From: an uncultured Alphaproteobacteria bacterium
GTDB lineage: Bacteria > Pseudomonadota > Alphaproteobacteria > Rhodobacterales > Rhodobacteraceae
Direction: 5' to 3'
NCBI GenBank assembly: GCA_902619165.1
Contig: CACNDI010000010.1
Location: 1 to 64,000 of the forward strand
Length of the DNA stretch: 64,000 bases
A program made the translations under genes and the position numbers. Of this stretch, positions 52,681-61,110 are shown in pieces; the stretch's first letter is position 1; every line of letters begins with the position of its first letter. The notes below the pieces were generated by a model. It saw only the letters and a program-made list of their open reading frames with translations. It ran no database searches and was not told the DNA's origin.

Positions 52681-54000
52681 TCATCCAAAAAGCCGAATTA
52701 AAAACAAGCTTATACCAGGAAAGATAAACAGTATGCCGACCCTAATAAGGTCGCTTATTAAAAATGGCAAAACTCCAATAAAGGTATCTGAAATTGGAAC
52801 ATTTTTTGCCATTTTATTAATTATAAAAACATTCAAGCCTACCGGTGGGGTTATTAGCCCCACTTCAACAACGATTAGAGTAAGGATACCAAACCAGATT
52901 GCAACCTCCTCAATACTCATTCCAAAATTTAACTCAATAATGATGGGGAAAAATACAGGTATAGTTAGTAGTATCATTGCTAAACTATCCATAAGACAAC
53001 CTAAAAGAATGTATAGAACCAATATACAAAATACGACTAGATATGGAGAGAGCTCATTGCTAATAACAAATGTTGCCAATTCATTAGTTATTTGTGTAAG
53101 TGCAATAAACGAATTAAAGAACTCAGCCCCTAATAATACTAAAAAAATCATAGCGGACGTGACAGCTGTATCCTTAATAACATCTATTAAATCACTAAAA
53201 TTGAAGCCTTTTGTAAAGAGTGCCATAATACCTGTACCGGCTGCACCTATTGAGGCACCTTCGGTTGGCGTAAACCACCCAAGATAAATACCTCCAATTA
53301 CAAGAAAAAATATAACAAGTATTTGCCACACTTGTCCAAATAAATTAAGTCTCTGCCTCCATCCCACATAGCTTGTGGGTGGACCCGAATCTGGTTTTAT
53401 CCTTACAAAAATCGCTATTGCTATCAGATATCCAATTGCCGCTAAAATCCCAGGTACAAAAGCTGCTAAAAACATTTTTGCAATATTTTGTTCGGTTAAA
53501 ATTGAATAGATTATCAATATAACTGATGGTGGTATCAAAATACCTAACGTACCACCAGCGGCCAAAGCCCCAGTGCTTAAAGATCCAGAATAACCCATTC
53601 TACGTAGCTCAGGAAGAGCCACACGACCCATGGTAGCGGCTGTAGCAAGAGATGAACCACATATAGCGCCAAAACCAGCACATGCACCGACTGCTGCCAT
53701 AGCCACCCCACCTCGTCTGTGTCCAAGACAAGCACCAGCAAACCGAAATAGAGATTCACTCATTCCTGCTTTTGATGCAAAGTTTCCCATTAGTAAAAAT
53801 AAAGGAATTACAGTAAATGAATAATTGGAAAAAAGATGCCATGCACTTGTCTTCACTTGGGACATAATGGGCAACCAACCGGCTATAAAAATTGTTCCTG
53901 AACAGCCAACGAGCAACATTGCTAAACCAATAGGAACTCTAACAGCCAATAAAGAAAAAAGAATTGGGAAAGCTATTATGCCAAGGTAGAGTCTGTCCAT
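52681..54000 (-). CDS. dctM: TRAP transporter large permease (DctM-like)
   Basis: 439 residues, about twelve helices, with FSLLAVRVPIGLAML at the start, GGTLGILIPPSVILIIYS in the middle and LITPPVGLNVFIIN near the end. Couples Na+ gradient to uptake of organic acids delivered by the DctP-like protein. 12 bases after the small permease gene. Confidence 0.94.
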   Translation of the reverse strand: MDRLYLGIIAFPILFSLLAVRVPIGLAMLLVGCSGTIFIAGWLPIMSQVKTSAWHLFSNYSFTVIPLFLLMGNFASKAGMSESLFRFAGACLGHRRGGVAMAAVGACAGFGAICGSSLATAATMGRVALPELRRMGYSGSLSTGALAAGGTLGILIPPSVILIIYSILTEQNIAKMFLAAFVPGILAAIGYLIAIAIFVRIKPDSGPPTSYVGWRQRLNLFGQVWQILVIFFLVIGGIYLGWFTPTEGASIGAAGTGIMALFTKGFNFSDLIDVIKDTAVTSAMIFLVLLGAEFFNSFIALTQITNELATFVISNELSPYLVVFCILVLYILLGCLMDSLAMILLTIPVFFPIIIELNFGMSIEEVAIWFGILTLIVVEVGLITPPVGLNVFIINKMAKNVPISDTFIGVLPFLISDLIRVGILFIFPGISLFLIRLFG

Positions 54001-54012
54001 GATAAATATTTT

Positions 54013-54546
54013 CTATTTTAAAGCCGATTTGAAAAATATTATTGATGTATAAAGGCAGGTTATCGATAGAATACCAAAAGAAATAACCGCTGGTACAAAT
54101 GGAATCCAAACAGGAATTTGAAGTAACATCGTTTGTTCATTGTACTTGAACATGTCTAAGGCACCATAAACCATTCTCCACGTAAAAAAAGAAGATATTA
54201 AAAAAAATAAAAAAGCTCCTAGACCATTTAAGCAGTTTTTAATTTTGTTAGAGAGGTTTATTGTAAAAAAATCTACAATAACGTTGCCATTCTTAAATTG
54301 ACAAAGCGGCAAAAATGAAAACATTGCAACTGCACATCCCATTTCAACAAGTTCAAAGTCTCCTGTAAGAGGCTTGCCAAACATTGTTCTACCTGCGATA
54401 GAAATGAAATTTATAAGTACTATTACAACAAGAACTATACCTCCACAAATCGCTAAATATGTTACAATCTTAAGTAAAAAGCGCCCAAACATGTCGTTTG
54501 GGCGCTCTGTTTCTTCAAGATCTAACAAGGTATTTTTACTTGTCAT
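54013..54546 (-). CDS. dctQ: TRAP transporter small permease (DctQ-like)
   Basis: 177 residues with four predicted helices and the GDFELVEMGCAVAMFSFLP segment typical of DctQ. It forms the membrane complex with DctM. The ATG overlaps the dctP stop by 11 bases. Confidence 0.92.
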   Translation of the reverse strand: MTSKNTLLDLEETERPNDMFGRFLLKIVTYLAICGGIVLVVIVLINFISIAGRTMFGKPLTGDFELVEMGCAVAMFSFLPLCQFKNGNVIVDFFTINLSNKIKNCLNGLGAFLFFLISSFFTWRMVYGALDMFKYNEQTMLLQIPVWIPFVPAVISFGILSITCLYTSIIFFKSALK

Positions 54547-55564
54547 ATTTTGAAATTAAGTCTTTCGCAGTTTTAACAAGCATTGCACCATCTAAGCCGC
54601 GTTCATTAGCTGATTTAATCCAATCCTTCTCAAGGCCTTCACCAGCCGCCTTCATTTCTGCAAGAGGACCTCCTGATAGAGAGTGTATTGTTCCACCAGC
54701 ATCTAATGCTAACTTCCTAGCTGGAACTTCGAAACCGTCCCAAAGCTGTCCAGCAAGTTTTGCCAGGGCAAGACCAGCATTATTATCAATAACCTTTCTA
54801 TGCTCATCACTTAGAGACTCGTATTTCGCTTTATTCATCAAGAACAAAAACGGGGTTGTGTATAAACCTCTGGATCCCGAAACTGTGGTGTGTGCTTTTG
54901 TAAGCTCATGAAGCTTGAAAGACGGCATAATTTCCCAAGGCACAACCATACCATCGATCACACCCTTAGATAGTGCTCCAGCAACTGCAGGGACAGGCAT
55001 ACCTACTGGAGTTGCCCCTAAACCTTCTAACATTTTGGTTATCACTCTTGTAGGACCACGCATCTTCATACCATTCAAATCAGCAGCAGACTTAATAACT
55101 TTTTCTTTAGTATGAATTTTTCCTGGAGCATGACAAAATACGGCTAAAACCTTATAATCTTTAAGATCAGAGGCAGCTACAGTATCTACATATTCTTGTA
55201 GAGCTTGAGATGTCGCCTCAGCAGACGCAGGCATAAACGGTAGTTCAAACGCTTCTAAGTGTGGAAATCTTCCGGGTGTGTAACCAGCAACAGTCCAAAC
55301 AATATCTACTACACCATCTCTCACTTGATCAACAAGTTGAGGTGGTTTCCCACCAAGCTGCATTGCAGGATATATTTCAACTTTTATTTCTCCATTTGAC
55401 TCCGCTAAAACCTTTTCACTCCACGGCTTAACAAATTTTGCGTTAGAATTTGCAGGCATTGGCGGAAATGAATGGAACTTTAGTACTACTTCTCCTGCGT
55501 ATGCAGATATTGAAAGAAACAGTACAGAAGCAGATGCGACTAAAAATCTTAAAAATAACTTCAT
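54536..55564 (-). CDS. dctP: TRAP transporter substrate-binding protein (DctP-like)
   Basis: 342 residues from ATG 55564. Signal peptide about 1-21 (cut after AYA). VKVEIYPAMQLGGKPPQL-like region and MKMRGPTRV (arginine that salt-bridges carboxylate ligands) are typical of family DctP. A longer frame from 55615 is rejected because GGGGAGG stands just before 55564. By context the ligand is probably an aromatic acid or related carboxylate (inference). Confidence 0.93.
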   Translation of the reverse strand: MKLFLRFLVASASVLFLSISAYAGEVVLKFHSFPPMPANSNAKFVKPWSEKVLAESNGEIKVEIYPAMQLGGKPPQLVDQVRDGVVDIVWTVAGYTPGRFPHLEAFELPFMPASAEATSQALQEYVDTVAASDLKDYKVLAVFCHAPGKIHTKEKVIKSAADLNGMKMRGPTRVITKMLEGLGATPVGMPVPAVAGALSKGVIDGMVVPWEIMPSFKLHELTKAHTTVSGSRGLYTTPFLFLMNKAKYESLSDEHRKVIDNNAGLALAKLAGQLWDGFEVPARKLALDAGGTIHSLSGGPLAEMKAAGEGLEKDWIKSANERGLDGAMLVKTAKDLISKYDK

Positions 55565-55616
55565 TAAACTTCCTCCCCAGATGTTAATAATTTTTAATTT
55601 ATAGTAACTATACACT

Positions 55617-57209
55617 CTAAAAACTAAATATCTCGTTATTATTTAATAAATTTGATAAATAATGAAGATTATTTTTTTTATAGATTGCGGATACTAATTT
55701 ATCAGGTCGGAGCAAAAGAACCCTATTCTCTGGCACCCTTGTCTCCATTTTTTCTAAAAGGTTATTAAAATCTCGAACAACCTCATGCCTACTCGGGAAA
55801 ATCATACAAGATTGATTCAATACAACAACAACCTTACAAGTTTTCGAAAAACTATTAAGATTTTTCTCCAGACTGATGTAAGTCTCATGGTTTTTGATAT
55901 AACAAACTAATGAAAACTTGTTACCCAAAACCTCATCCAAGTTAGACAAAATTCCTGCCTTATCTTGCACTAAGGGTTGTGGAAATAGCGTTCCAATTAA
56001 TTTCTTTTCATCTCTTGTCTCTTTCCCATGAAAAAAAATAAGTCCTTTTTTTAATTTTGGTTTGGGCCGATATTTCATTTGAGACATATAACTAAGCAGT
56101 GTTTTATTTAACTTGATTAGCCTAAAAAAAGACGCGTTAAAAAAGGAATACAAGCTGTTTTTTGGCATCATTATTTTACCCATTCGTATCGCCAAATTAA
56201 TTAGGGCCCAGCAATGTTCTTTTCTTTCAAGAAAATAGGTTTCCAGTATATTACTTGATTGTGGCATTTTAACAGCTAACGCTAATTTCCAACCCAAGTT
56301 CCCTACATCTCTAATTCCGCTATTCATTCCCTGCCCAGCAAACGGCGGAGACAAATGCGCTGCATCACCTGCAATAAATACAGATTTTTTTTTCCAATCT
56401 GAACCGATCAATGCATGAAATTGATATACTTGTGATCTTCTAATCTTTGCTTGTCCATCTACTCCGACACTTCCTATAAGCTTTCTTGTAAAATCTTCAC
56501 TTAATTTTTTGGATCCCTCTCCATCATTTAGTTTAAACTCATATCTCCTTATATCATTGGGACCAGGTAAAGTTATGGTTGGACGCTCGGGGTTACAATA
56601 AACTTGCGTATGCCTAAAAAAATTTTTTGTATTATATATATCAACGACTAACCATTTTTGATTAAAAGTGCTACCTCTCATTACCACGCCAATAAGGTCT
56701 CTAACAGTTGATTGACCCCCATCACAACCTACGAGATACCGTCCTAAAATGCTTTTTTTTATCCCTTTACTATCCTCAAAATTCGCAATAACACGGTTAG
56801 TCTCATTTTTTATAGAAATTAGTGTATGTGAAAAATTGATGTTGATATTTTTTTTACCCTCCAGATGTTTCCTCAATGTGCTTTCAAAAGTTGGTTGATC
56901 AAAAGCATTTCGTTTAAAAAAGCCATTTTCACTTGAATTCGGTTCAACTTTTAAAAATAGCTTACCTTTGGCATCGTAGTAATGAGACCCATAATTTTGA
57001 GAAACATTTTTTAACACAGCTTTATGCAACGAAAAGCTCTGAAGAATTCGGAGTGCTTCATCATCAATAGAAACCGCTCGTGGCTCTTTGACAGTACTTT
57101 TATTCTTTTCAAAAATGCCAACCTCAATGCCATAGCTGGCAAGCAAGCCAGCTAAAACGAGACCGGAAGGACCCATCCCAACAATAATTACATCGAAATT
57201 TTGCGACAC
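55617..57209 (-). CDS. FAD-dependent aromatic hydroxylase, MhpA-like
   Basis: 530 residues. FAD site GMGPSGLVLAGLLASYGIEV, LVGCDGGQSTVRDL and IAGDAAHLSPPFAGQGMNSG. The C-terminal thioredoxin-like extension seen in longer phenol-hydroxylase-type members is present in reduced form (about 420-530). It would ortho-hydroxylate a phenolic acid to a catechol for ring cleavage. Start GTG 57209 lacks a clear ribosome site but matches the FAD motif spacing. It follows the FAH-family gene by 17 bases. Confidence 0.9.
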   Translation of the reverse strand: MSQNFDVIIVGMGPSGLVLAGLLASYGIEVGIFEKNKSTVKEPRAVSIDDEALRILQSFSLHKAVLKNVSQNYGSHYYDAKGKLFLKVEPNSSENGFFKRNAFDQPTFESTLRKHLEGKKNININFSHTLISIKNETNRVIANFEDSKGIKKSILGRYLVGCDGGQSTVRDLIGVVMRGSTFNQKWLVVDIYNTKNFFRHTQVYCNPERPTITLPGPNDIRRYEFKLNDGEGSKKLSEDFTRKLIGSVGVDGQAKIRRSQVYQFHALIGSDWKKKSVFIAGDAAHLSPPFAGQGMNSGIRDVGNLGWKLALAVKMPQSSNILETYFLERKEHCWALINLAIRMGKIMMPKNSLYSFFNASFFRLIKLNKTLLSYMSQMKYRPKPKLKKGLIFFHGKETRDEKKLIGTLFPQPLVQDKAGILSNLDEVLGNKFSLVCYIKNHETYISLEKNLNSFSKTCKVVVVLNQSCMIFPSRHEVVRDFNNLLEKMETRVPENRVLLLRPDKLVSAIYKKNNLHYLSNLLNNNEIFSF

Positions 57210-57226
57210 AATAATTTGAGAAGCAT

Positions 57227-58096
57227 TTAAAGGATAATATTTTCGTCGAGAACCGGGTTAACTAGCTTGCCAACCTCCGAAATTTCAACTTCTACAATAT
57301 CACCATTTTTCATATATAAAGGTGGATCTCGTCTATCCCCAACTCCACCAGGTGTTCCCGTAACAATAATGTCTCCTGCGACTAGAGGAGTAAAAGAAGA
57401 GATATAGGAGATTATCTCAGGTATCTTAAAGATCAATTGATCAAGCTTTGCTTCTTGCATAACCTCGCCATTCAATATTGTTTTAATAGTCAAGCTTTGG
57501 TAATTTTTAATCGACGATGCTAATTTTAAAAATGGTCCGCAACCACCTGTTTTCGAAAAGTTTTTTCCTGGCACGAACTGACTGGTGTGTCTTTGGTAAT
57601 CCCTAATAGATACATCGTTATAACATGTATATCCTGCAATACTTTTTAAAGCTTCTTCTGAAGAGATATTTTTACCACCTTTTCCAATTACCACAGCCAA
57701 CTCACCTTCAAAGTCTACTCTATCAGACAAGGTAGGCTTAATTACCGCTTCTCGATGTGCCACTTGGCTCTCTGCAAATCGAGTGAAAATAGTGGGATAT
57801 TGAACCTCTGGTCTATCTGTTTCTTTCCTGTGCTTTTCATAATTCAAACCAATACAGAAAATTTTTCCTGGATCTGGTATAACGGGTAGAAATGTTATAT
57901 CCGCAGGTTCGTAGGATGTGACATTATCTAAATAGCTTTCTAATTCTTGTATATTATCTGGAATACTTCCAAAATGAATAGCTTCCTTCAAGCTTGAAGA
58001 ACCCCCAGCTAATTGATAGGTCAGGTCAAAAATTTTACCCTGATGAAAAACTCCAAAACAGGTTTCACCTAGTCTAACAAAACTTGAATATTTCAT
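57227..58096 (-). CDS. Fumarylacetoacetate hydrolase (FAH) family enzyme
   Basis: 289 residues. FCIGLNYEKHRKET, the metal-binding region FEGELAVVIGKGG and YNDVSIRDYQRHTSQFVPGK, and VTGTPGGVGDRRDPP are the FAH-family core. Members hydrolyse acylpyruvates or hydrate/decarboxylate meta-cleavage products. Here it probably acts on the ring-cleavage product. Strong ribosome site GGAGG before ATG 58096; it lies 11 bases after the dioxygenase gene. Confidence 0.92.
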   Translation of the reverse strand: MKYSSFVRLGETCFGVFHQGKIFDLTYQLAGGSSSLKEAIHFGSIPDNIQELESYLDNVTSYEPADITFLPVIPDPGKIFCIGLNYEKHRKETDRPEVQYPTIFTRFAESQVAHREAVIKPTLSDRVDFEGELAVVIGKGGKNISSEEALKSIAGYTCYNDVSIRDYQRHTSQFVPGKNFSKTGGCGPFLKLASSIKNYQSLTIKTILNGEVMQEAKLDQLIFKIPEIISYISSFTPLVAGDIIVTGTPGGVGDRRDPPLYMKNGDIVEVEISEVGKLVNPVLDENIIL

Positions 58097-58107
58097 AAAT
58101 TTCCTCC

Positions 58108-58944
58108 TTAAGAGCGCATTATTGCATTACCCCATAAATTTAACGTTTTTGGTTCATGAGGCCATTTTTTAGTTTGCCTATCATGAACAATTTCTAACTC
58201 GGCAGAAATCTCAATTTTATTCCCGTCAAGATCTTCTATAAATGCAAAAAGATTATTCCCCGGGCCATGACGACCTGGCCCCCAAATCAATTGAATATTT
58301 TGCTTGGAAAAATGATCACACCAATTTTTAATCCATTCCCATGTTCCTGCTTCAAAACTAAAATGATCTAAACCCGATTTATTGCTTAAAAAACATGCAA
58401 CAGTGTGATGCTCTTGGTTTGACCTCATAAAGCAAGTTGTGAGCTGACCCCTTTTATTAATAACCTTATCTGAAATTTTAAATCCAAGTTTGTTAACATA
58501 AAAATCAACAAAATCATCCAAGTTTTCTGAGGTGAAAGTGATGTGCTGTAGTGGAGCATAAAGTTTCGAAATTTGATCCTTTTTATTTTTGGAAAGTCCA
58601 AAATAAATTTTATTCCCGTCGCAGTCAAAAATATAAAAATTATTATGAATAAATAGAGAATTATCATCTTGAAATGTGTCTATGCCCCTTTCCATGAAAT
58701 TTCTTTTTAAGACTTTAAAAGAGTGGCTATCTTGACAGGCAAAGCTTGCAAATCCCAGGCAATTTTGTTTATTGCTCAATATAAGAACTTTCCTTCTAGC
58801 CCCGGATAAAACCCAACCACCTCTTATTGGTTTCCTTCCCATAGATAACGCCTTTTCATAAAACTTAGCCAATTCCAAAGGACGGGTAGTGTTCAAAGCA
58901 ATATGATGTAGGTAGGCATTAGAGTTAAAAGCAGCGTAATACAT
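58108..58944 (-). CDS. Extradiol ring-cleavage dioxygenase-like protein (two VOC modules)
   Basis: 278 residues with N-terminal (about 10-120) and C-terminal (about 130-255) VOC modules, like type I catechol 2,3-dioxygenases. The C-terminal iron ligands are present: His in LQHITF, His in LDHFSF, Glu in KIEIS. Histidines in EHHTVAC and GRHGPG match second-sphere catalytic residues. The tyrosine usually found ten residues before the last ligand is phenylalanine here (NLFAFIED). First gene of the minus-strand aromatic cluster. Confidence 0.87.
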   Translation of the reverse strand: MYYAAFNSNAYLHHIALNTTRPLELAKFYEKALSMGRKPIRGGWVLSGARRKVLILSNKQNCLGFASFACQDSHSFKVLKRNFMERGIDTFQDDNSLFIHNNFYIFDCDGNKIYFGLSKNKKDQISKLYAPLQHITFTSENLDDFVDFYVNKLGFKISDKVINKRGQLTTCFMRSNQEHHTVACFLSNKSGLDHFSFEAGTWEWIKNWCDHFSKQNIQLIWGPGRHGPGNNLFAFIEDLDGNKIEISAELEIVHDRQTKKWPHEPKTLNLWGNAIMRS

Positions 58945-59022
58945 GATTAACCTTAATAAGATACGAACACATAATCTACCGATATTTTATTTTTAATTTA
59001 CCTTATTTCAACCTATATTACG

Positions 59023-59850
59023 ATGATGACCGATCCGTGTATCATATGTGTTGCAATTACAGGCTCTGTTCCTACTAAAGAAGATAACCCTGCAGTCCCA
59101 ATAAGCATATCTGAACAGATAGAAAGTACTCAAGAATGCTATGAATTAGGCGCTAGCATAGCCCATTGTCATGTTCGTAATGATGATGGGACACCTAGCA
59201 TAGACCCTGATAGATATAGAAGATTGAAGGAGGGTATCGAAAAATATTGCCCTGGCATGATTATCCAACTTTCTACCGGTGGTCGCTCAGGCCATGGTTT
59301 TGACCGAGGAAAAATGCTGAGTTTAAGACCAGACATGGCTTCGTTAACTGTTGGGTCAAACAATTTTCCTACAAGAGTTTATGAGAACCCTCCAGATCTT
59401 GTTGATTGGCTCGCGGAAGAAATGATTAAAAATTCTGTTAAACCTGAAATAGAGGTATTTGATTTATCTCACATTCATCAAGCAGCTAATTTAGCTAAAC
59501 AGAATAAATTACAAGGAAATTTGTATATTCAATTTGTTATGGGGGTAAAAAATGCTATGCCAGCAGATTTTGATGTTTTTGAATATTATATAAAGACCGT
59601 TAATCGACTTTTGCCAAAAGCTTTATGGTGTGGTGCGGGGATTGGAAGAAATCAGAGAATTTTGAATGAATGGTGCATAAAATTGGGGGGACACGTTAGA
59701 ACCGGATTGGAAGACAACATCAGAATTGATAAAGAGACATTAGCGCCTTCTAACGCTAGCTTAGTAAAGATTGCTAAAGAAATTTGTGAACAGTACAGTA
59801 GGCCTGTTGCTTCTTGGAAAGAAGCACGTGAGATTTTAGAGATAGGATGA
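59023..59850 (+). CDS. 3-keto-5-aminohexanoate cleavage enzyme family (BKACE, DUF849)
   Basis: 275 residues. Zinc-binding IAHCHVRNDDG near residue 48, IIQLSTGGRSG, and VRTGLEDNIRI near the C-terminus. BKACE enzymes condense a beta-keto acid with acetyl-CoA to give acetoacetate and a new acyl-CoA. The exact beta-keto acid depends on pocket residues that cannot be read with certainty. It diverges from the aromatic operon, so it could finish that pathway. Four bases before tdk. Confidence 0.92.
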   Translation: MMTDPCIICVAITGSVPTKEDNPAVPISISEQIESTQECYELGASIAHCHVRNDDGTPSIDPDRYRRLKEGIEKYCPGMIIQLSTGGRSGHGFDRGKMLSLRPDMASLTVGSNNFPTRVYENPPDLVDWLAEEMIKNSVKPEIEVFDLSHIHQAANLAKQNKLQGNLYIQFVMGVKNAMPADFDVFEYYIKTVNRLLPKALWCGAGIGRNQRILNEWCIKLGGHVRTGLEDNIRIDKETLAPSNASLVKIAKEICEQYSRPVASWKEAREILEIG

Positions 59851-59853
59851 ATT

Positions 59854-60432
59854 ATGGCTAAGTTATTTTTCAATTATTCAACTATGAATGCAGGAAAATC
59901 AACAATTCTGTTACAAGCCGCGCATAACTATGAGGAAAGGGGTATGGTGCCCTACCTTTTAACAGCAGAAATTGACAATAGATCTGGTGAGGGGAAAATT
60001 GCTAGTAGGATAGGAATAGAGAAGCGTGCTGATACATTTAACAACAGACTAAATTTATATAACCTACTGAAATCAAAGCAAAAAAGTTCTCCTATTGCGT
60101 GTGTTTTAATTGATGAAGCTCAATTTTTAACGAAAGAACAAGTATGGCAACTGGCAAGAGCTGTTGATGACCTCTTTCTACCAGTTTTGTGTTACGGACT
60201 AAGGGTTGATTTTCAGGGTAATTTATTTCCAGGATCATCAGCGCTCCTTGGCTTAGCCGATGAATTAAAGGAAATAAAGACAATTTGCCATTGCGGGAAA
60301 AAAGCTACTATGGTGGTAAGAAAATCTACTAACAACAAACCCATTAAAGATGGATCTCAAATACAGATTGGAGGAAATGATTTATATGAATCTTTATGTA
60401 GAATACACTGGCGCCAGCTAATGGAGAGCTAG
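59854..60432 (+). CDS. tdk: Thymidine kinase (type II)
   Basis: Salvage of thymidine to dTMP. 192 residues. P-loop NAGKST near residue 11, DEAQF near residue 86 and the zinc-binding cysteines in CHCGKKA with a distal CRIHW. The usual lasso-domain tyrosine region is SLCRIHW-proximal. Cotranscribed with the BKACE gene by spacing, although functions differ. Followed after 9 bases by a broken gene. Confidence 0.95.
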   Translation: MAKLFFNYSTMNAGKSTILLQAAHNYEERGMVPYLLTAEIDNRSGEGKIASRIGIEKRADTFNNRLNLYNLLKSKQKSSPIACVLIDEAQFLTKEQVWQLARAVDDLFLPVLCYGLRVDFQGNLFPGSSALLGLADELKEIKTICHCGKKATMVVRKSTNNKPIKDGSQIQIGGNDLYESLCRIHWRQLMES

Positions 60433-60441
60433 ACAAATTTA

Positions 60442-61110
60442 ATGTTATTACAACTCATTGGCACCCAGCTAGCAAAGTACCTGACTAAGGAGCATATATA
60501 CAAAGATCATTACTTCAGAATTAGTATCGATGATATAAAATCTGCTTTAGAACCGGTTGATGTGGTTTCAATTGAAGGACAAAGTCGGGTAAGTAAAGCA
60601 ATTCAATTCATTACAAATTCTTATTGGTCTCGATTAAATGTTTATTGGTGAAGCTGGCTCTTTAAGTCACTGTTTAATAAAGGTTAAGGCAGTTGATGGA
60701 CGAAAATATACAGATATTGATGTTTATATGCATTATAATCTTAGGATATGTAGACCGGTATTCTTAAATAATAAAAAAAGAAAAATTCTAATTGATTATT
60801 TAGTAAAAAAGATAGGTTCAAAATATGATTAAAAAACATTATTGACTTAATAAGATATATTTTTCAGAATCCGCCAGTGCAAAAAAAGCTTCGAAGAAAT
60901 TTAATTGGATTTAGTGCTGGAGATCCAACAAAGGCTATTTGTTCTACTCCAATCGGGCAAGCTTTCAAGGAAATAGTCCATCCGGTACTTCCCTTTGTAG
61001 ATGAGTTTAATTCTATAGTATTGCGCCATCCTACTTATTGCTTACCAAAAGACTTTGATATATCTCCTTTCTTTCAAATTATAAAACCAGCTCCACAAAA
61101 TTTTCTTTAA
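60442..61110 (+). pseudogene. YiiX-like (permuted NlpC/P60) cysteine hydrolase, broken by two frameshifts
   Basis: Three ORF pieces join into one protein of about 222 residues, normal for the lipo-like/YiiX family: 60442-60651 (PVDVVSIEGQSRVSKAIQF), 60638-60832 (LRICRPVFL, ending SKYD), and about 60833-61110 (IIDLIRYIF, GDPTKAICSTPIGQAF with the catalytic-type cysteine). The first junction needs +1 (near 60640), the second -1 (near A6 at 60833-60838). The usual WSH histidine reads WSR and the usual LIEA reads LIKV, so active residues are also lost. A pseudogene or two assembly errors. The end overlaps hflX by 32 bases. Confidence 0.83.

Noticed and set aside
42052-54546. Repeated 11-base gene overlaps (TfoX/LysE, dctP/dctQ, DUF2256/photolyase)
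   Set aside because: Short overlaps of this kind are normal in compact genomes; three cases do not show a special mechanism.
60442-60832. Programmed ribosomal frameshifting in the YiiX-like gene
   Set aside because: The +1 site has no slippery codon or downstream structure, and active-site residues are changed as well; a pseudogene or assembly error is simpler.
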